A stretch of DNA of 64,000 bases from Branchiostoma floridae (Eukaryota; Chordata; Leptocardii; Amphioxiformes; Branchiostomatidae). The notes under the pieces were generated by a model. The model saw nothing but the letters and a program-made list of their open reading frames with translations. It ran no database searches and was not told the origin of the DNA. Every line of letters begins with the position of its first letter. Position 1 is the first letter of the stretch. Shown piece by piece: positions 1 through 11,454 of this stretch. The position numbers and the translations under genes were made by a program. The stretch covers positions 2,692,119 to 2,756,118 of the forward strand of contig NC_049993.1 in the NCBI RefSeq assembly GCF_000003815.2. The letters are read 5' to 3'.

Positions 1-36
1 GCTCACAACGGTAGTACTTAGCTCTATAATTTACAC

Positions 37-1140
37 TTGTTTAAAAGATGTAGTGGATTAGAATTAAACCCTAAGAAAACTGATGCTCTGTGGGTGGGTC
101 CTAACAAAAATAGAGAAGACAAACCACTACCAACACGCTGGCCCTGCACACCCATAAAAGCCCTAGGCACGCATTTTGGACACAATAAAGATATATGTTA
201 CAATAAGGATTTTGACAACAACTTTACAAAGATGAAAAAACTATGCAATGTATGGAAAAGTAGAAATCTTACCATTATAGGCAGAATTTTAATTATCAAG
301 ACACTAGGTATCTCCAAGCTTGTTTATAATTGTTCAGTTTTACATGCACCACCAACCTTTATAAAACAAGTAAATGATTATATATTTCAATATGTGTGGC
401 AAAACAAACCTCCCAAGGTTAAAATGAAAACTCTGATTGGGAAAATATCCCAAGGAGGACTAAAGATGGTAAATTTTGTCACCAAGAATAAAGCAATAAA
501 GGCTACATGGGTAAGAAGGCTTATTACAGACCCACTAAGGGAAAAAGAAAGTCTCTTCTCAAAATGGGGAGGTTTCTTATTATTCAAATGTAATTTTGCA
601 TGTAAACTGCTAGACTTGTCCAACCTACCACTGTTCTATAAAGATGTCATATCCTCTTGGGAAGAAGTAATACAGCATGAACCACTCTCACACAGACAGA
701 TCTGCTCGCAAATTATATGGAATAATAGATACATAGTAATTGGAACATCATCTGTATACTATAAAACATGGGCTAATGCAGGCATTATATATTTCAATGA
801 TTTGTTAAAAAACGATGGAACCTTTTATAGTATAACTGATCTATACAACACATATGGTATAGAAATCAATCCATGTCATGTATTAAAATACAACTCACTC
901 AAAACAGCCATACCACAGAAATGGAAAGAAGTAGTTAGAAAAGATAGAAGAAAATGTAATCCTGAAAACATCATACATTATAAGATAGACCCTCATACCC
1001 TTACATGTAAGCAAATATATGATATTCTGATACAAAAACAATTTGTATCACCAGGGCAAGATAACAACATTATACAAACAAGAAATCTTTTTAAAAAAGC
1101 TGTGCCTTGCCGCGTATTTTATGTTATTTTGGTAAGTTAG
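37..1140 (+). pseudogene. LINE ORF2 fragment, post-palm reverse transcriptase region
   Basis: An open stretch of 367 codons that begins downstream of the catalytic YADD-type motif, which lies outside the window or is lost. Residues near the start (SGLELNPKKT) and 'LTIIGRILIIKTLGISKL' match the conserved block that follows the RT palm in L1/Tx1 ORF2. The last ~10 codons diverge where the element is interrupted near 1100-1120. The first in-frame codon triplet upstream is a stop (19-21), so no functional start exists here. Confidence 0.75.
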
Positions 1141-1520
1141 ACTAGATTCTACGCTTAAAAATCCCGAGTTCCACATGTCGCCCCCCTCCCCCTCATTATC
1201 ATAATTTATGTCAGATGAATTATTGGCACATTAAACAGGTTTTGTAAAACTTTTTGACCCACAATGAATATGCATTATTTTTTATTACAAACTAAGTTCC
1301 TTCTGATGCAATTTGTGATATATATTTATATGAACATGGTGAGTTAAAGCGTAGATTTATTACGCTGGACCACATACAGTAACATGCGTTTAGAAGAGCG
1401 TTTTAATACTCGTCTGGAATGTACCATTGTCTAACTAAGCCATGAAACTCGGCAAGGAAAGAAGGGCCTTTGGAAGGGGCTTTGGAAGGGCTGGGTTAAA
1501 AGGTCCGTCCATTGATCCAT
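1120..1520. other. Non-LINE sequence splitting the L1-like element
   Basis: These ~400 bases have no open frame and no similarity to the LINE coding sequence on either side. Both edges show an A-rich run followed by GCTG (near 1093 and 1525), and 'gccttgcc' occurs close to each edge, which could be a target duplication or coincidence. I see no clear terminal inverted repeats, so the type of insertion is unknown. Confidence 0.4.
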
Positions 1521-2010
1521 GGAAAAAAGCTGGCGTAAAGCCTTGCCTGGCGGCAAGGCAAAAATAGGAAGCGGTAACATTGAAAATGCATATACCAATG
1601 CCTTTGTTGTAACAAAAAACACAAAATTACAATGTTTTCAGTATAAGATTCTACACCGGTATCTTGCGACAAATAACTGGCTACAAAAAGTTAACATCAA
1701 ACAAAGCAACAAATGCAATAACTGTAATGAAGAACACACTATTGAGCATCTTTTTGTATATTGTCATGAAGTTGTACTTTTCTGGAAACAATTTTGTACA
1801 TGGTGGAAAATCAAAACACAGCAAGATCTGAACATAGATGAGAACTTGATTATATATGAAATATCTGAAGCATATAGAGACAACAAGCTGTTACATTGTA
1901 TCCTTATTGCCAAATATGTAATTTACACCTGTTTTTTGAAAGATTTGAAACCAAACTTGAAATACTTTAAAGCTAAAATTGCCAATATGCCAATGATAGA
2001 TATCCCTTAG
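1519..2010 (+). pseudogene. LINE ORF2 C-terminal fragment with Cys/His cluster
   Basis: A 163-codon open stretch, continuous in sense with the fragment ending near 1110. It contains FQYKILHRYLATNNWL and then CNNCNEEHTIEHLFVYC, the Cys/His cluster common at the end of L1-like ORF2. The first ~15 residues (from the ATG at 1519) are probably not part of the original protein. It is followed directly by the 3' UTR and poly(A) tail. Confidence 0.7.
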
Positions 2011-2194
2011 ATACACCTGTTAAGTCAATCACAGACCAATGATCAACGCTTGTTACCCCTCTCTCTCTCCTCATGTTAATATTTTTTTATTCCATTGTGC
2101 TCCAATGTTGTATATTTATATGCTTTTGTGTATTGTGCTGAACAATTGAATAAAGTTTAAAAAAAAAATTAAAAAAAAAAAAAAAAAAAAAAAA

Positions 2195-2300
2195 GTACAT
2201 GCAGCAGTGCAGGTTAGGTGCAGATAGACACCAGAAATACCTGCACAGTTCCAGTTTTACCTGCACTAACCTGCATATGCAGGTGGTATTTTGAGCCCTG
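2195..2300. repeat. TGCAGGT-rich dispersed repeat
   Basis: A short block of repeated TGCAGGT/ACCTGCA words in both orientations, ending in 'tttgagccctg'. The same words and the same GCCCTG-type end occur at 45300-45635, so this is one repeat family. The dense inverted copies make it capable of folding into hairpins. Confidence 0.55.
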
Positions 2301-2352
2301 ACTTGTTTAAAAATGTATCAGGTTTTCACATGTTTTTTTTCTTCCTCACCAG

Positions 2353-2512
2353 GTGTCTAGATGACGGCGCTGGAATGAAGACCAAGATGCTGCACGCACC
2401 GAGGACAAATGCTATCAAGAAGAAGTGCCCGGCTACCTTGGTCCAGATTAATGACCGCGACGATCTCAACTTCGATAAAGTGAGGGACCATATCCTCAAA
2501 ACAAGCCAGTAG
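2353..2512 (+). CDS. Probable terminal coding exon of an unrecognised host gene
   Basis: A strong acceptor (a T-rich tract then 'cttcctcaccag', AG at 2351-2352) opens a 160-base exon. One frame is read from its second base: it starts CLDDGAGMKTKMLHAPRTN and ends in KVRDHILKTSQ and a TAG at 2510-2512. The exon is more GC-rich than its surroundings, and its residues look like ordinary soluble protein. The upstream exons would lie before or inside the LINE region and are not visible. No AATAAA is close by. I do not recognise the protein family. Confidence 0.5.
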
Positions 2513-3528
2513 TGCCCCAGATCAAAGCACCAATTCTCCCTTTTCACAATGACCATGATCCTTTGCTGCAGATACCACCCCCCCAAGTTTACAGTAGTTT
2601 TGTAAAACCGTTGGGTTCAAATCGCAAACTCGGCTAAAGTCTTATTCTGCAGAACAAGTGGCTTGATTCCGGACTGGACACTGTGCCCTTGGGAAAGGCC
2701 TCAGTCCTTTTTCCTCAGTCCACCCAGATGTAAAAATGGGTACATGACTTTGCTTGGGTAGGTAGGAGGCAGTGAAAGGAGACGGGATCCGCCTCCCAAT
2801 ACCGTGCCCAAGACACAGTAGATAACAACCCACTGCCCCTACGACCCTAACTTTCCATTTCAAGAGTTTGCTGATTTAAGCTCAATGGTTTTACAACACT
2901 ACAACAAAGGATTGTGGGAAGTGCGAAATGGTACATGCATTCCTCTTTGGGGCTTTATTTCGTATCTCATGGCAAACTAAAAACCATGCACTATATTATC
3001 TTTTTACTACAAATTGAATAGTTTAATTGTATATCATGGAATGGAGACTTCTACTACTACTACTACTTTATGCGATTTTCCTTATAAAACACTGTAATTA
3101 TCATTTGTACTTCAAAAGCAACAACAGAATCTGTACCCTTTAAAAGCTAACGTCAAGTTTTAGAGGGTTATTTGTTTTATTAAGTGGCTATCCTATTTGA
3201 CCGTACCAATAGGTGTCAAATCATTGTGGCACACTGGTAAAATAAGTGACCTCTACAAGCAAAATGGCCGTACTCTCAATGTCACATCCTGAGTTTGAGC
3301 CCCAATGTTATAGGTACAATAAAATATGCATATCTAAAATCACAATGAAAGAAAGACTAATTATTAAAATTCATCAAAAATAGTTTTGCAGTGATTGCCC
3401 TTGTTGGCAAATACTTTGGCCAATCACAACATTATGCTAATTGTGATTATTTTGAAGTTTGAAAAAAGAAAATCATCAGTTCAGGCTGCCAATCTGTTGT
3501 CGGCCAATGAGCATTGTGTTGGTGACGT
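2513..3528. other. No gene seen; repeat-like block at 2643-2860
   Basis: No coding exon could be supported. The part at 2643-2860 contains the phrase 'cacccagatgtaaaaatggg' and a G-rich 'ggagacgggatccgcctccc' stretch. This looks like a dispersed SINE-like repeat of marine invertebrates, from general familiarity only. A short CTA run lies at 3052-3067. Confidence 0.35.
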
Positions 3529-3628
3529 NNNNNNNNNNNNNNNNNNNNNNNNNNNNNNNNNNNNNNNNNNNNNNNNNNNNNNNNNNNNNNNNNNNNNNNN
3601 NNNNNNNNNNNNNNNNNNNNNNNNNNNN
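3529..3628. other. Assembly gap (100 N)
   Basis: A run of N, about 100 bases, the usual fixed length for a gap of unknown size. Open frames that cross it are artefacts. Confidence 0.99.
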
Positions 3629-4520
3629 TAGAAAACTTGTCCAATCCTGTAAGGGTGGAGGAAGAAGAATGGCCAAAAGCAACCTATGACCTCTCGACCA
3701 CACCACTACCGAGTGAAAAGAACAAGGACAAAATAGTCTCAACTTTATATCTCCTGATAACCACAAAGACTAAGCTTTTCGGCCCATATTGAATCAGAAA
3801 GTAGAAACCCTCCCTTGTCACATCCACCTAAAAACTTTGACCAGTAAAAAATCTTGTTCAGACCACCATCAACTGCAGAATGCATGGTGGATGGCCTGTA
3901 GATCCCCTGTAGCAAGTGGCAGGACAATTTAATAGGCTGGTCACCATATTAAAGTATAGGGACAAGATTGAAAAGAATTAAACTGAAGTAACTTAGGCTA
4001 GACCGTGTGAGAGTTAACATGCATTTGCTCGCAGATGCTGCCTTCCATGTTCAAATCATGCTTGCATTAAGGTGACTAAGTCAAGACTACCACATTGTGC
4101 AAACAAATAAGACACATACACTTATGTAGAAACTAGAATATATTTCAAACTTATCCCCCCCATGCCAAAATGGATTCTGCTTAATGCTTCTCCAAAAGTG
4201 CTAATGCATTAGGCTTAGTTGACTAATACAAAGATACCCGCGCTTACTAGTAAACTTCTTACCGCAATGTAATACCCAGTGGAAAAATTAAAAAAAAAAC
4301 ACCCCTTCGAAAAATGACCCGTTCCAGTAAAGTCATAGTCTTATTGCAATTATTTTCAATTTGTACCACAATATTTTGACTGATGACCTCTGACCCCTCC
4401 TCATTCAATTTGTTACGTCTAATGGAGATCGACATAAACAAACAATCACGTCGATGAAGGCTGGACATCCAGGTAGTAAGATACGCCAAATAACAAGTAC
4501 TGAAACAACGGGCATAATCC
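3629..4520. other. No feature recognised
   Basis: AT-rich unique-looking sequence with no supportable exon, RNA gene or repeat structure. Confidence 0.4.
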
Positions 4521-4527
4521 ATCCACG

Positions 4528-4573
4528 TGTGTGTGTGTTTGTATGTATGTGTGTGTGTTTGTGTATGTGTTTG

Positions 4574-4604
<31 letters not shown>

Positions 4605-4613
4605 TTGTTTGTA

Positions 4614-4658
<45 letters not shown>

Positions 4659-4661
4659 TTG

Positions 4662-4692
<31 letters not shown>

Positions 4693-4701
4693 TTGTTTGT
4701 A

Positions 4702-4760
<59 letters not shown>

Positions 4761-4789
4761 GTGTTTGTATGTATGTGTGTGTGTGTTTG

Positions 4790-4873
<84 letters not shown>
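4528..4873. repeat. Compound GT microsatellite
   Basis: About 345 bases of (GT)n interrupted regularly by TTTG and TATG units. Sub-blocks such as 'tgtttgtttgtatgtatgtg' recur at about 4603 and 4691, showing that the tract also grew by duplicating longer segments. Open frames through it, on both strands, are low-complexity artefacts. Confidence 0.97.
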
Positions 4874-4875
<2 letters not shown>

Positions 4876-6014
4876 GGTTGCGCGCCTTAGGATTACGGTT
4901 TTTGACCCAAACTTCGAGCGAACGCACACGAGGAGTGTTGTACATTTAACGTGCTCATAACGCACCCTCCCTGCTTTCGATGAATAAAATGATAATTTGC
5001 ATCTTTGATATTATTTACATCTCCAGTTTCTGAGCTGCATGACGAGCGTCGTGTACAATTCTTGTTCCTTCGTTGAAGTAATCTCTTTGAAAGATTTAAG
5101 AAAAAAACATATGAAGTTCCATAGCAACCTGCTATGAGATGAAACTTACACCGCTTCTTCTGAACATCATAAGCGCTATCTGCCACCCCAAAGAATCTAG
5201 TTCTACTAACAGTTACAGTGTCAATGAAAGTCGCCAATCTTTACCTCCATCTTCCCAACACAACACCTATTCACATACCAAATATCATCACGATCCATCC
5301 AAAAGGTCTTGAAATACACCCAGAACAATATCTCCTTTTTTTCGTGGAGGTAATGACAAATAATAACCGATCCAACAACTGCACTACCCGCATGCCACCA
5401 AGCAACCTTCTATTGTTCGACACCTGGTCGACTAGAGACAGACACAGTCATTTGGCACGCCAAGCCTACAGAAAGGCTGTGACATAACATAGTTACGATC
5501 GTCAAAATGAAGCTATAGCTAGATCAGACCACACAAAAACACGTAGCAGATCATACAGAAGCCCCAGTGATCGACTCGCAGTAGCTCACCTTTCCTTGGG
5601 TTCGGAGCTATCGTCTATACAAGGTAAGCTAAGGTTATTGGCCCATTTTCCTCGACAGCGAAAATTCCACTCGTTTTAGTCTCTTTAGCATCAGTAAACT
5701 CTGAGAGAAATTGCGACCAGACTCCCTTGGCGGCTTCAGTTTTGTGTTTAGGTAACATTTTATCACTCGCTTGATCTATGGAGTCGTCCTGATCATATAG
5801 AACAGACAACGACTAGAAAACAGCGAAAATCAGATTTAGCAAACCACCAGCTACCAAGAGGGTCTGTTTATTGGAGGTTAGGTTCAAAGCACTCAGTCCT
5901 GGGCCTGAATATCATTTATAGTGGCGTAAAGGTATATTGTTTGTACCTGGTTGTCTTGGATGTGTCAGCTACATATACCTTTGTGATTTACGTCAAGTCA
6001 TACTGTAAAACGAT
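4874..6014. other. No gene seen; decayed MITE end at 5234-5350
   Basis: No exon could be supported. The stretch 5234-5350 shares phrases such as 'tttacctccat', 'aatatcatcacgatccatcc' and 'gtggaggtaatga' with the cctccatga TIR family found at 8-17 kb. It is probably a short decayed relative. Confidence 0.4.
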
Positions 6015-6140
6015 AAATGTTCGCGGTGGTTTTAAGAACTCTTAATCGCGAACTTAAAAATACATGTGTATAAATCTCCTCCTTCAACAGTAGAACTCTA
6101 CATGGCAGTTATCTATAACCGCGAACTTAAAACCACCACA
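6015..6140. repeat. 'Gttcgcggt' inverted repeat element, copy 1
   Basis: It begins 'aaatgttcgcggtggtttta' and continues with inverted 'cgcgaacttaaaaccacc' words. The same family occurs at 12042-12090 and 43819-43985. The inverted arms suggest a small foldback or MITE-type element. Confidence 0.6.
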
Positions 6141-6299
6141 ATTTTTTCTCTCTACCGTCCCCGTGATCATCATGGGCCTGTTTCTGGTACCCTGTCTTCT
6201 TCTCCGTCCCTTCGACTTATCGCCGCCCAGGGTCAACGGGGTAGCAATTTAAATCAACCATTACCCCGTAAACAACCCCCGTGTCCGCTCATCTGTTTA

Positions 6300-8230
6300 G
6301 GTAAAGTGAATTCGTAGCTCGAAAGATATTTTTAATGGTATGTTATCGGTGACGATAAACGTGCTAGAGTTGCAATATCGCAAATGAGGATGGGACTAGG
6401 TAAGGTAAGGTAAGTCTGTATCAGAAATGAATCACTTCTTGCAAGCTCTGGTTATTTTGGGACTTTGAGGATTTATTTTCTTGTTTGATGCGTATCGTAT
6501 ATCTTCGACTGAATTTTTTATACATATCTATTTGTTTTCCGTCTTGAGTTGGGGTATGGACGTCTTGGGTGGCTAATTTGTTTTCACCGGTAAAACGTTT
6601 TCTCTACGTGGTCCGCAGTTTTAACTTAAGTTTTGCAAATTGTATGCTCGAGCAAAGTATAGATGGTCACAGACTCTGTTTTTTTTTCGAGTTGTTCGTC
6701 AGCAGGCTGGAATCGCCCTACGTTTCGTGCTCAGCGAATTTTAGCTCAGACGTCAATATAAACTGCTCTGCGTGTCAGTATGGCACCAAAATGCCTGTTC
6801 AAGTTCATATATCTATCAGTAAAGAACATCTTGGATTTTCTTTGTCAGAAATACGCTGGTCGCGTACCGTCCCTGCCCCGATTCCCGGTGTAGAATAAAC
6901 ACGGCCGCTGTTGGCCAGGCATGGGAGAGGCCAGGCCGCCAGGGGAATTCCAGAAGGGGAATTTGAACTGAATTGTCTTACTCCATTCACAGCGTAATGA
7001 TCCAACCCCAGTCGAACAGATGGACGTTTTTACGCAAAATTGCTCTTGTTGATCTTTTTTGTTTTGTTTTCGTGGCCACCATTATCTTGGCCGCGCCTGC
7101 CTCAGCTCTTGATTAGTACCGCTTGTGCCCCTCCTGTGTGCGGGACCGTTCTCTCATGCTACGACTAAAACCAAATGAAGTTCTTTTTACTTATGTTGTA
7201 AATGTTCTTAGCGCGATCCATTGTATCAACTTGTTTTAAAGATTGTATGCCGTCATCCGAGCGAGTGACCCAGTTGTAATTTTGCTACTGACTCAACATG
7301 AATTACTGAAGTATTGGTTATCACTTAAGATACTGGATTTTTAGTTGCTCTTTGGTCGTTTTTTTTGCTAGAGAACTCCAGTATATCTGTTTATTTAAAG
7401 TTACAGCTACTTAACATCGTGTTCGACCGATCTTTTCAACCTTTCCAGTAGTGTTTGTCTGTGTACAAATAACTCAAGAACGACTGGATGGGTTGGTTTT
7501 GTACTTGGCGCGCTGTTATAACCAGGTGTGACGAAAACTGGAAATGATGAAATTTCATAAGCCTCCTAGCGGCTTCTTTTGGTTCAGCAGCAAAACTCCT
7601 GGTTCTGATGTCTTATGTCTGAATATTTTATGGTCACAACTGTGGATGGCAATCAGCTCTTGTGCTTTGGAAGAAATGACATAAGTTAAGGTCCCCTTGA
7701 AGCTAATTCTGGAATTACAGCGTCGATTTGTAAATAATATTGTCTGAAGAGAATTTACTCAAGACGGAAATAATGGATTTTCATGATATCCGGTATTTTG
7801 GTAGGTGTACAAAGTGAAATACACTTTATGAAAAAAAGGAGAACATTTGTATGATTAATGAAAAAAAAAACTTCAATGTATCTCTTGTCCCGCGAACAAA
7901 GTATGGCCTTGACATTTGAGTAGCAGATAGGGTTTAATGTCAGGACAAAGTGGGGCAGGTTGGGGCCCCCTTGTTTCTTATAGCGGGAAATATAAAGCCC
8001 ACTCGGACGATATATTTGTGATTTTGTTGAGCTAGGTAATATATAGTTCATATATCATTGCATGTCATTGTAATTCATCATAATTAATTAACAAACATAT
8101 GACCATCAACCTTTAAAACATAGATGATTTCTGTAAACATAATTGGCTCACACACTTTGCATATGACCTGCAAGAAGACTCTGAATCTTCTTCATGAAGA
8201 ACAAGAGCATACCTACATAAAACATATTGT
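6300..8230. other. No feature recognised
   Basis: A long unique-looking stretch. An open frame of 109 codons at 6569-6898 (+) has no recognisable motif and lacks clear splice signals, so I do not call it a gene. Confidence 0.35.
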
Positions 8231-8232
8231 AA

Positions 8233-9258
8233 CTAGAGTTCGGCGACCTCATACCTCCATGAAAATTTAGAGCTTTCGTAAATTTCATGCAATTGACTAA
8301 CACATTAACATTATTAATCACAAAGTGGTTTTGCAATTTTTACATAAATTATGCAAATAATTTCCTCATTACCATATTTGGTATCTGCTTATATTCCACC
8401 TATCATAATTAACATGTGTTACATGTATTGAGGTCCAGTTGTTGAAAACAATGGAACTAGACAATTTCCTCATTAATTATGCAAATTAAGTCCTCATTTG
8501 CATAACATGTATATCATTATGAACATCCTTGCCTAAGCTACCTGCATGCCTAAAATGCAGGCAATCCATCGTTCCTTTCTGCAGTAATCCTCTTTGGAGT
8601 GTCTTGACAAAAACACCCCTGCAGTTGCACAATTACATGTTAGGGGGCTGAAACTTGTTCCTCTTGTTTATGGCACTAAAAGCTATCTACTACCTAAATG
8701 TCAAGACCATAGCATGTCTGGAACAAGAGATGCATTGAAAAAACTGCTATGATAGAATATTCTCATTAATTATGCAAATGTATGCCTATTTTGCATAATT
8801 AGTATCTTATCTTGTAAAACATTGTCTAAGGTACCTACATACCAAAAATGATGAAAATCCGTTGTTCCCTTCTTGAGTTATCCTCTTCAGAAGATTTTGA
8901 CAAAAATGCCCCTGCTATCCCAAAACTAGACGCTAGGTCGCCCAAACTTATGTCATTTCTTCCTGAGCACAAGAGCTATCTAATACTTAAAAATCGTGAC
9001 CATAGCATGTTCAGAACACCGAAATAGCAAAACCGGAAGTTGCGCTGCAGTACCAAGGGGAGCCGCTAGGGGGCCCAAAATCTAATCATTTCTAGCTTTT
9101 GTCACACACAACCAACACACTAAGTATGAAACCAAGTGACCCTGCCGTTCTTGAGTTATCGTGTTTACACACAGACACACAGACACACAGACACACACAC
9201 AGACACACACAGACAAACGCAGGGTAAAATATAACCTCCATGACATTTCATGGAGGTA
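8233..9258. mobile_element. ~1 kb non-autonomous TIR element, copy 1
   Basis: Starts at 'ctagagttcggcgacctcat', with 'tacctccatgaaa' just inside, and ends 'cctccatgacatttcatggaggta'. TACCTCCATGAAA and its inverse form the terminal repeats. The interior has repeated 'tcattaattatgcaaat' phrases and an (ACAC)AGACACAC microsatellite near the 3' end. No transposase frame is present. Copies 2 and 3 follow at 14950 and 16138. Confidence 0.75.
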
Positions 9259-9509
9259 ATTATACATACCTCATCCCTACGCAAGGAAAACGTTGATTGA
9301 TATGATGAGATTGAAATCCAAACATTTTAGGAAGAAAATAATGATTGCATGGTATTAAGTATGTTCGATTGTTTTCAGTAAAAAACACCTGGCATTTATA
9401 TTGGGACTAGCCGAGAGTTGATAAAATTGGGGAACGGAACGGAATCTTTAAAGGGAGCTAAATGTGTTACACTGAGACTTAATGATACATTTCCAATTTT
9501 TTAAAGTGT

Positions 9510-9671
9510 CTAACCATATCTGTCAGCAACAGGGCGAGCCCAGAAAAACACAATAATTACAGGCTGCTTTTGTGCTCCCTGGTTTGTTTTCACAGCTCGC
9601 ACAGAGCACAGAAGCAGTCTGTAATCATTATGTCTTTCTGGGTTCCCTTGTGGATTACAGATACGGTTAGA
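9510..9671. mobile_element. Palindromic MITE, copy P1
   Basis: The left arm begins 'tctaaccatatctgtcagc' and carries 'cccagaaaaacacaataatt'. The right arm is its near inverse ('attatgtctttctgggttc', 'gatacggttaga'). Almost the whole 160 bases can fold back on itself. No coding sequence is present. Confidence 0.75.
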
Positions 9672-9778
9672 CAATCCACAAAATTGCCCAGCCTTAGAGG
9701 CATACTTGTTGTGTTGTTATGTGTACCCCTGCCCTTCTGTGTGATATTTCTCATTTATTTCTTCATTTCCGCACGCAG

Positions 9779-9814
9779 GTCAGACCGAGATGTGTCTGAA
9801 ACAAGAGTCAAGAG
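9779..9814 (+). CDS. Candidate 36-nt mini-exon, copy 1
   Basis: A pyrimidine-rich tract ending in 'tccgcacgcag' precedes the 36 bases, and 'gtaaca' follows as a donor. In the frame entered after one base it reads SDRDVSETRVK plus two bases. The upstream in-frame sequence encodes a hydrophobic stretch (VLLCVPLPFCVIFLIYFFI) followed by SARR, so an unspliced reading would be a membrane helix with a basic tail. Both readings are inference. The segment recurs at 10146 and 12009. Confidence 0.35.
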
Positions 9815-9878
9815 GTAACAAATCCAATAAGATATGGTAGAATGAGTCGGAACGTTTTTGTTTTTGTTCGGAATTTTC

Positions 9879-10040
9879 CAACCATATCTGTCTGCCACAG
9901 GGCGACCCCAGAAAAACACAATAATCACAGGCTGATTTTGTTCTGCCTGGCTTGTTTTCACACCTAGCACAGAGCACAAAAGCAGCCTGTAATTATTGTG
10001 TCTTTCTGGGGTCGCCCTCTAGCTGACAGATATGGTTAGA
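9879..10040. mobile_element. Palindromic MITE, copy P2
   Basis: Same structure as the copy at 9510-9671: 'aaccatatctgtctgccaca' at the left and 'ctgacagatatggttaga' at the right, with 'ccccagaaaaacacaataat' and its inverse inside. This copy is the most complete palindrome of the three. Confidence 0.8.
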
Positions 10041-10145
10041 CAATTCACAAAATTGTCCAGCCTAAGGCATACTTGTCGTATTGTTATGTGTATCCCTGTC
10101 CGTCTGTGTGATATTTCTCCTTTACTTCTTCATTTCCGCACGCAG

Positions 10146-10181
10146 GTCCGACCGAGATGTGTCTGAAATTCGAGTCAAGAG
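10146..10181 (+). CDS. Candidate 36-nt mini-exon, copy 2
   Basis: Same acceptor context ('tccgcacgcag'), length and donor ('gtaaca') as the copy at 9779. It reads SDRDVSEIRVK plus two bases. Compared with copy 1, several changes are silent (TCA/TCC, AGA/CGA) and one changes T to I. The preceding open sequence again encodes a hydrophobic stretch ending in FFISARR. Confidence 0.35.
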
Positions 10182-10540
10182 GTAACAAGTCCAATGAAAT
10201 GGTAGAAAGAATCGGAATGTTTTTGTTTTCTCTCTGCAAATTAGGACTGGGTCTACTCATATCTAGGGACAGTACGTATGCTGTGACACTAGAATGACAT
10301 CGTACACCTGCTAAACCCCAGTCTCAAATCTCTATGTAACGTCCTTGCTCAAACTGAACGGATTTACTTCAGCGAAACCGCACTATCAAACTTTATGGTA
10401 CACATGAGCGAAATCATATATTGATACTCTTTGACATGTTTTTTTACGGTAAGCACAGAAGCCGTCTGTAATCATTGTGTTCTTCTGGGTTCGCCCTGTG
10501 GCTGGTAGATATTGGAGTAATTAACAAATACCTCCATAAG

Positions 10541-11075
10541 TGCGGTTTTCGAATGATACACAAATCCCAGTAGTCAGCTCAACAACAACACTGTCTTTAT
10601 AACAAAAACGGAACTTGAAACATTATTAATGACTTGCTGCCAAAAATTCGCTAGCTTTCGTTACAACCCAAGGGTAGCATTTTAAGGAATTTTTGGACTT
10701 TTTTGTTACATTTCAGTCTAAGTCAGTCGAGAAAGTATGTATTACGAGCGCGCGTATGTGCCTTTCATGACATACTGTCCCAGGATGTGAGCCAAACAGG
10801 TCCCAATTAGCGTAAAAGAATCTTCTTATATTTTTTACACAATTTTTAATTGGACTTGTTGTGGACAAGCTCCTAGCTTTTCCAGACAAATCAAAATCCG
10901 ATCTGCGTCCGGCGTCCCCCAAAACATTTTAAAAGTGAAAGAAGAAAAAGGCACAGATGGGCGGCGTTATCCGTGATAATTACGGGGTCGAACCAATTAA
11001 AGTCATTTTATCGGAATGTGCCGTCGGCTCCACCTTGCTTTATTGTACCACGTGTTACCATGGCAACTGTTTTGT
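10541..11075. other. No feature recognised
   Basis: Sequence between the two duplicated segments. No exon, RNA gene or inverted terminal structure could be supported. Confidence 0.4.
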
Positions 11076-11224
11076 CTATAACAACATCTTTTCTTGAATA
11101 ACGTAAATAACTAATACCAGATATGTTATGGACAACCCTGATCGTACTACTTTCATTGTACTGCCTCCCTCTTGCCAACTCTCTCATGGATCTGGGCAGA
11201 TTAAATCTCTAAGATTATACATAC
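11076..11224. repeat. 150-bp dispersed repeat, copy 1
   Basis: It matches 14317-14462 over its whole length, from 'aacaacatcttttcttgaat' to 'taaatct...aagattatacat', with scattered substitutions. It has no coding potential and no inverted termini that I can see. Confidence 0.7.
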
Positions 11225-11454
11225 CTCATCCCTTCGCAAGGAAAACGTGATTGATAATGAGATTGACATCCAAACATTTTAGGAGGAAAATAAAGATTGC
11301 ATGGTAACAAGTATGTCCGATTTTTTTCGGTAAAAACACGGCATTTATTTTTGGACTAGCTGAGAGTTCATGATAAAACTGGGGAACGGAATGGAATCTG
11401 GAAAGGGAACTAACGCTTTGAGACTTAATACTACGCTTGCATTTTTGTAAATTA

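Larger units (their letters stand above)
1..2194 (+). mobile_element. 5'-truncated, interrupted L1/Tx1-type LINE
   Basis: This is the 3' portion of a non-LTR retrotransposon. The left part (about 37-1120) encodes the region after the reverse transcriptase palm, with the SGLELNPKKTDALWVG-type motif followed by IKALGTHF and LTIIGRILIIKTL, which is typical of L1/Tx1 ORF2. The right part (1519-2010) encodes the ORF2 C-terminus with a CX2C...HX4...C cluster (CNNCNEEHTIEHLFVYC). The 3' UTR carries AATAAA at about 2146 and ends in an A-rich tail to 2193. About 400 bases of unrelated sequence separate the two coding parts. A stop lies just upstream of the left part, so the copy is dead. Clade placement is from motif style only. 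Confidence 0.8.
9259..10540. repeat. Segmental duplication, copy A
   Basis: This block matches 11217-12390 in order and orientation, from 'catacctcatcc(c/t)...gcaaggaaaacg' to 'gagtaattaacaaatacctc'. It contains two palindromic MITEs (9510-9671 and 9879-10040) and two copies of a short exon-like segment (9779-9814 and 10146-10181), so it also duplicated internally. Confidence 0.75.

Noticed and set aside
4259..4965. Long open frames of His/Thr or Cys/Val repeats on both strands
   Set aside because: They are the translation of the GT microsatellite in its possible frames.
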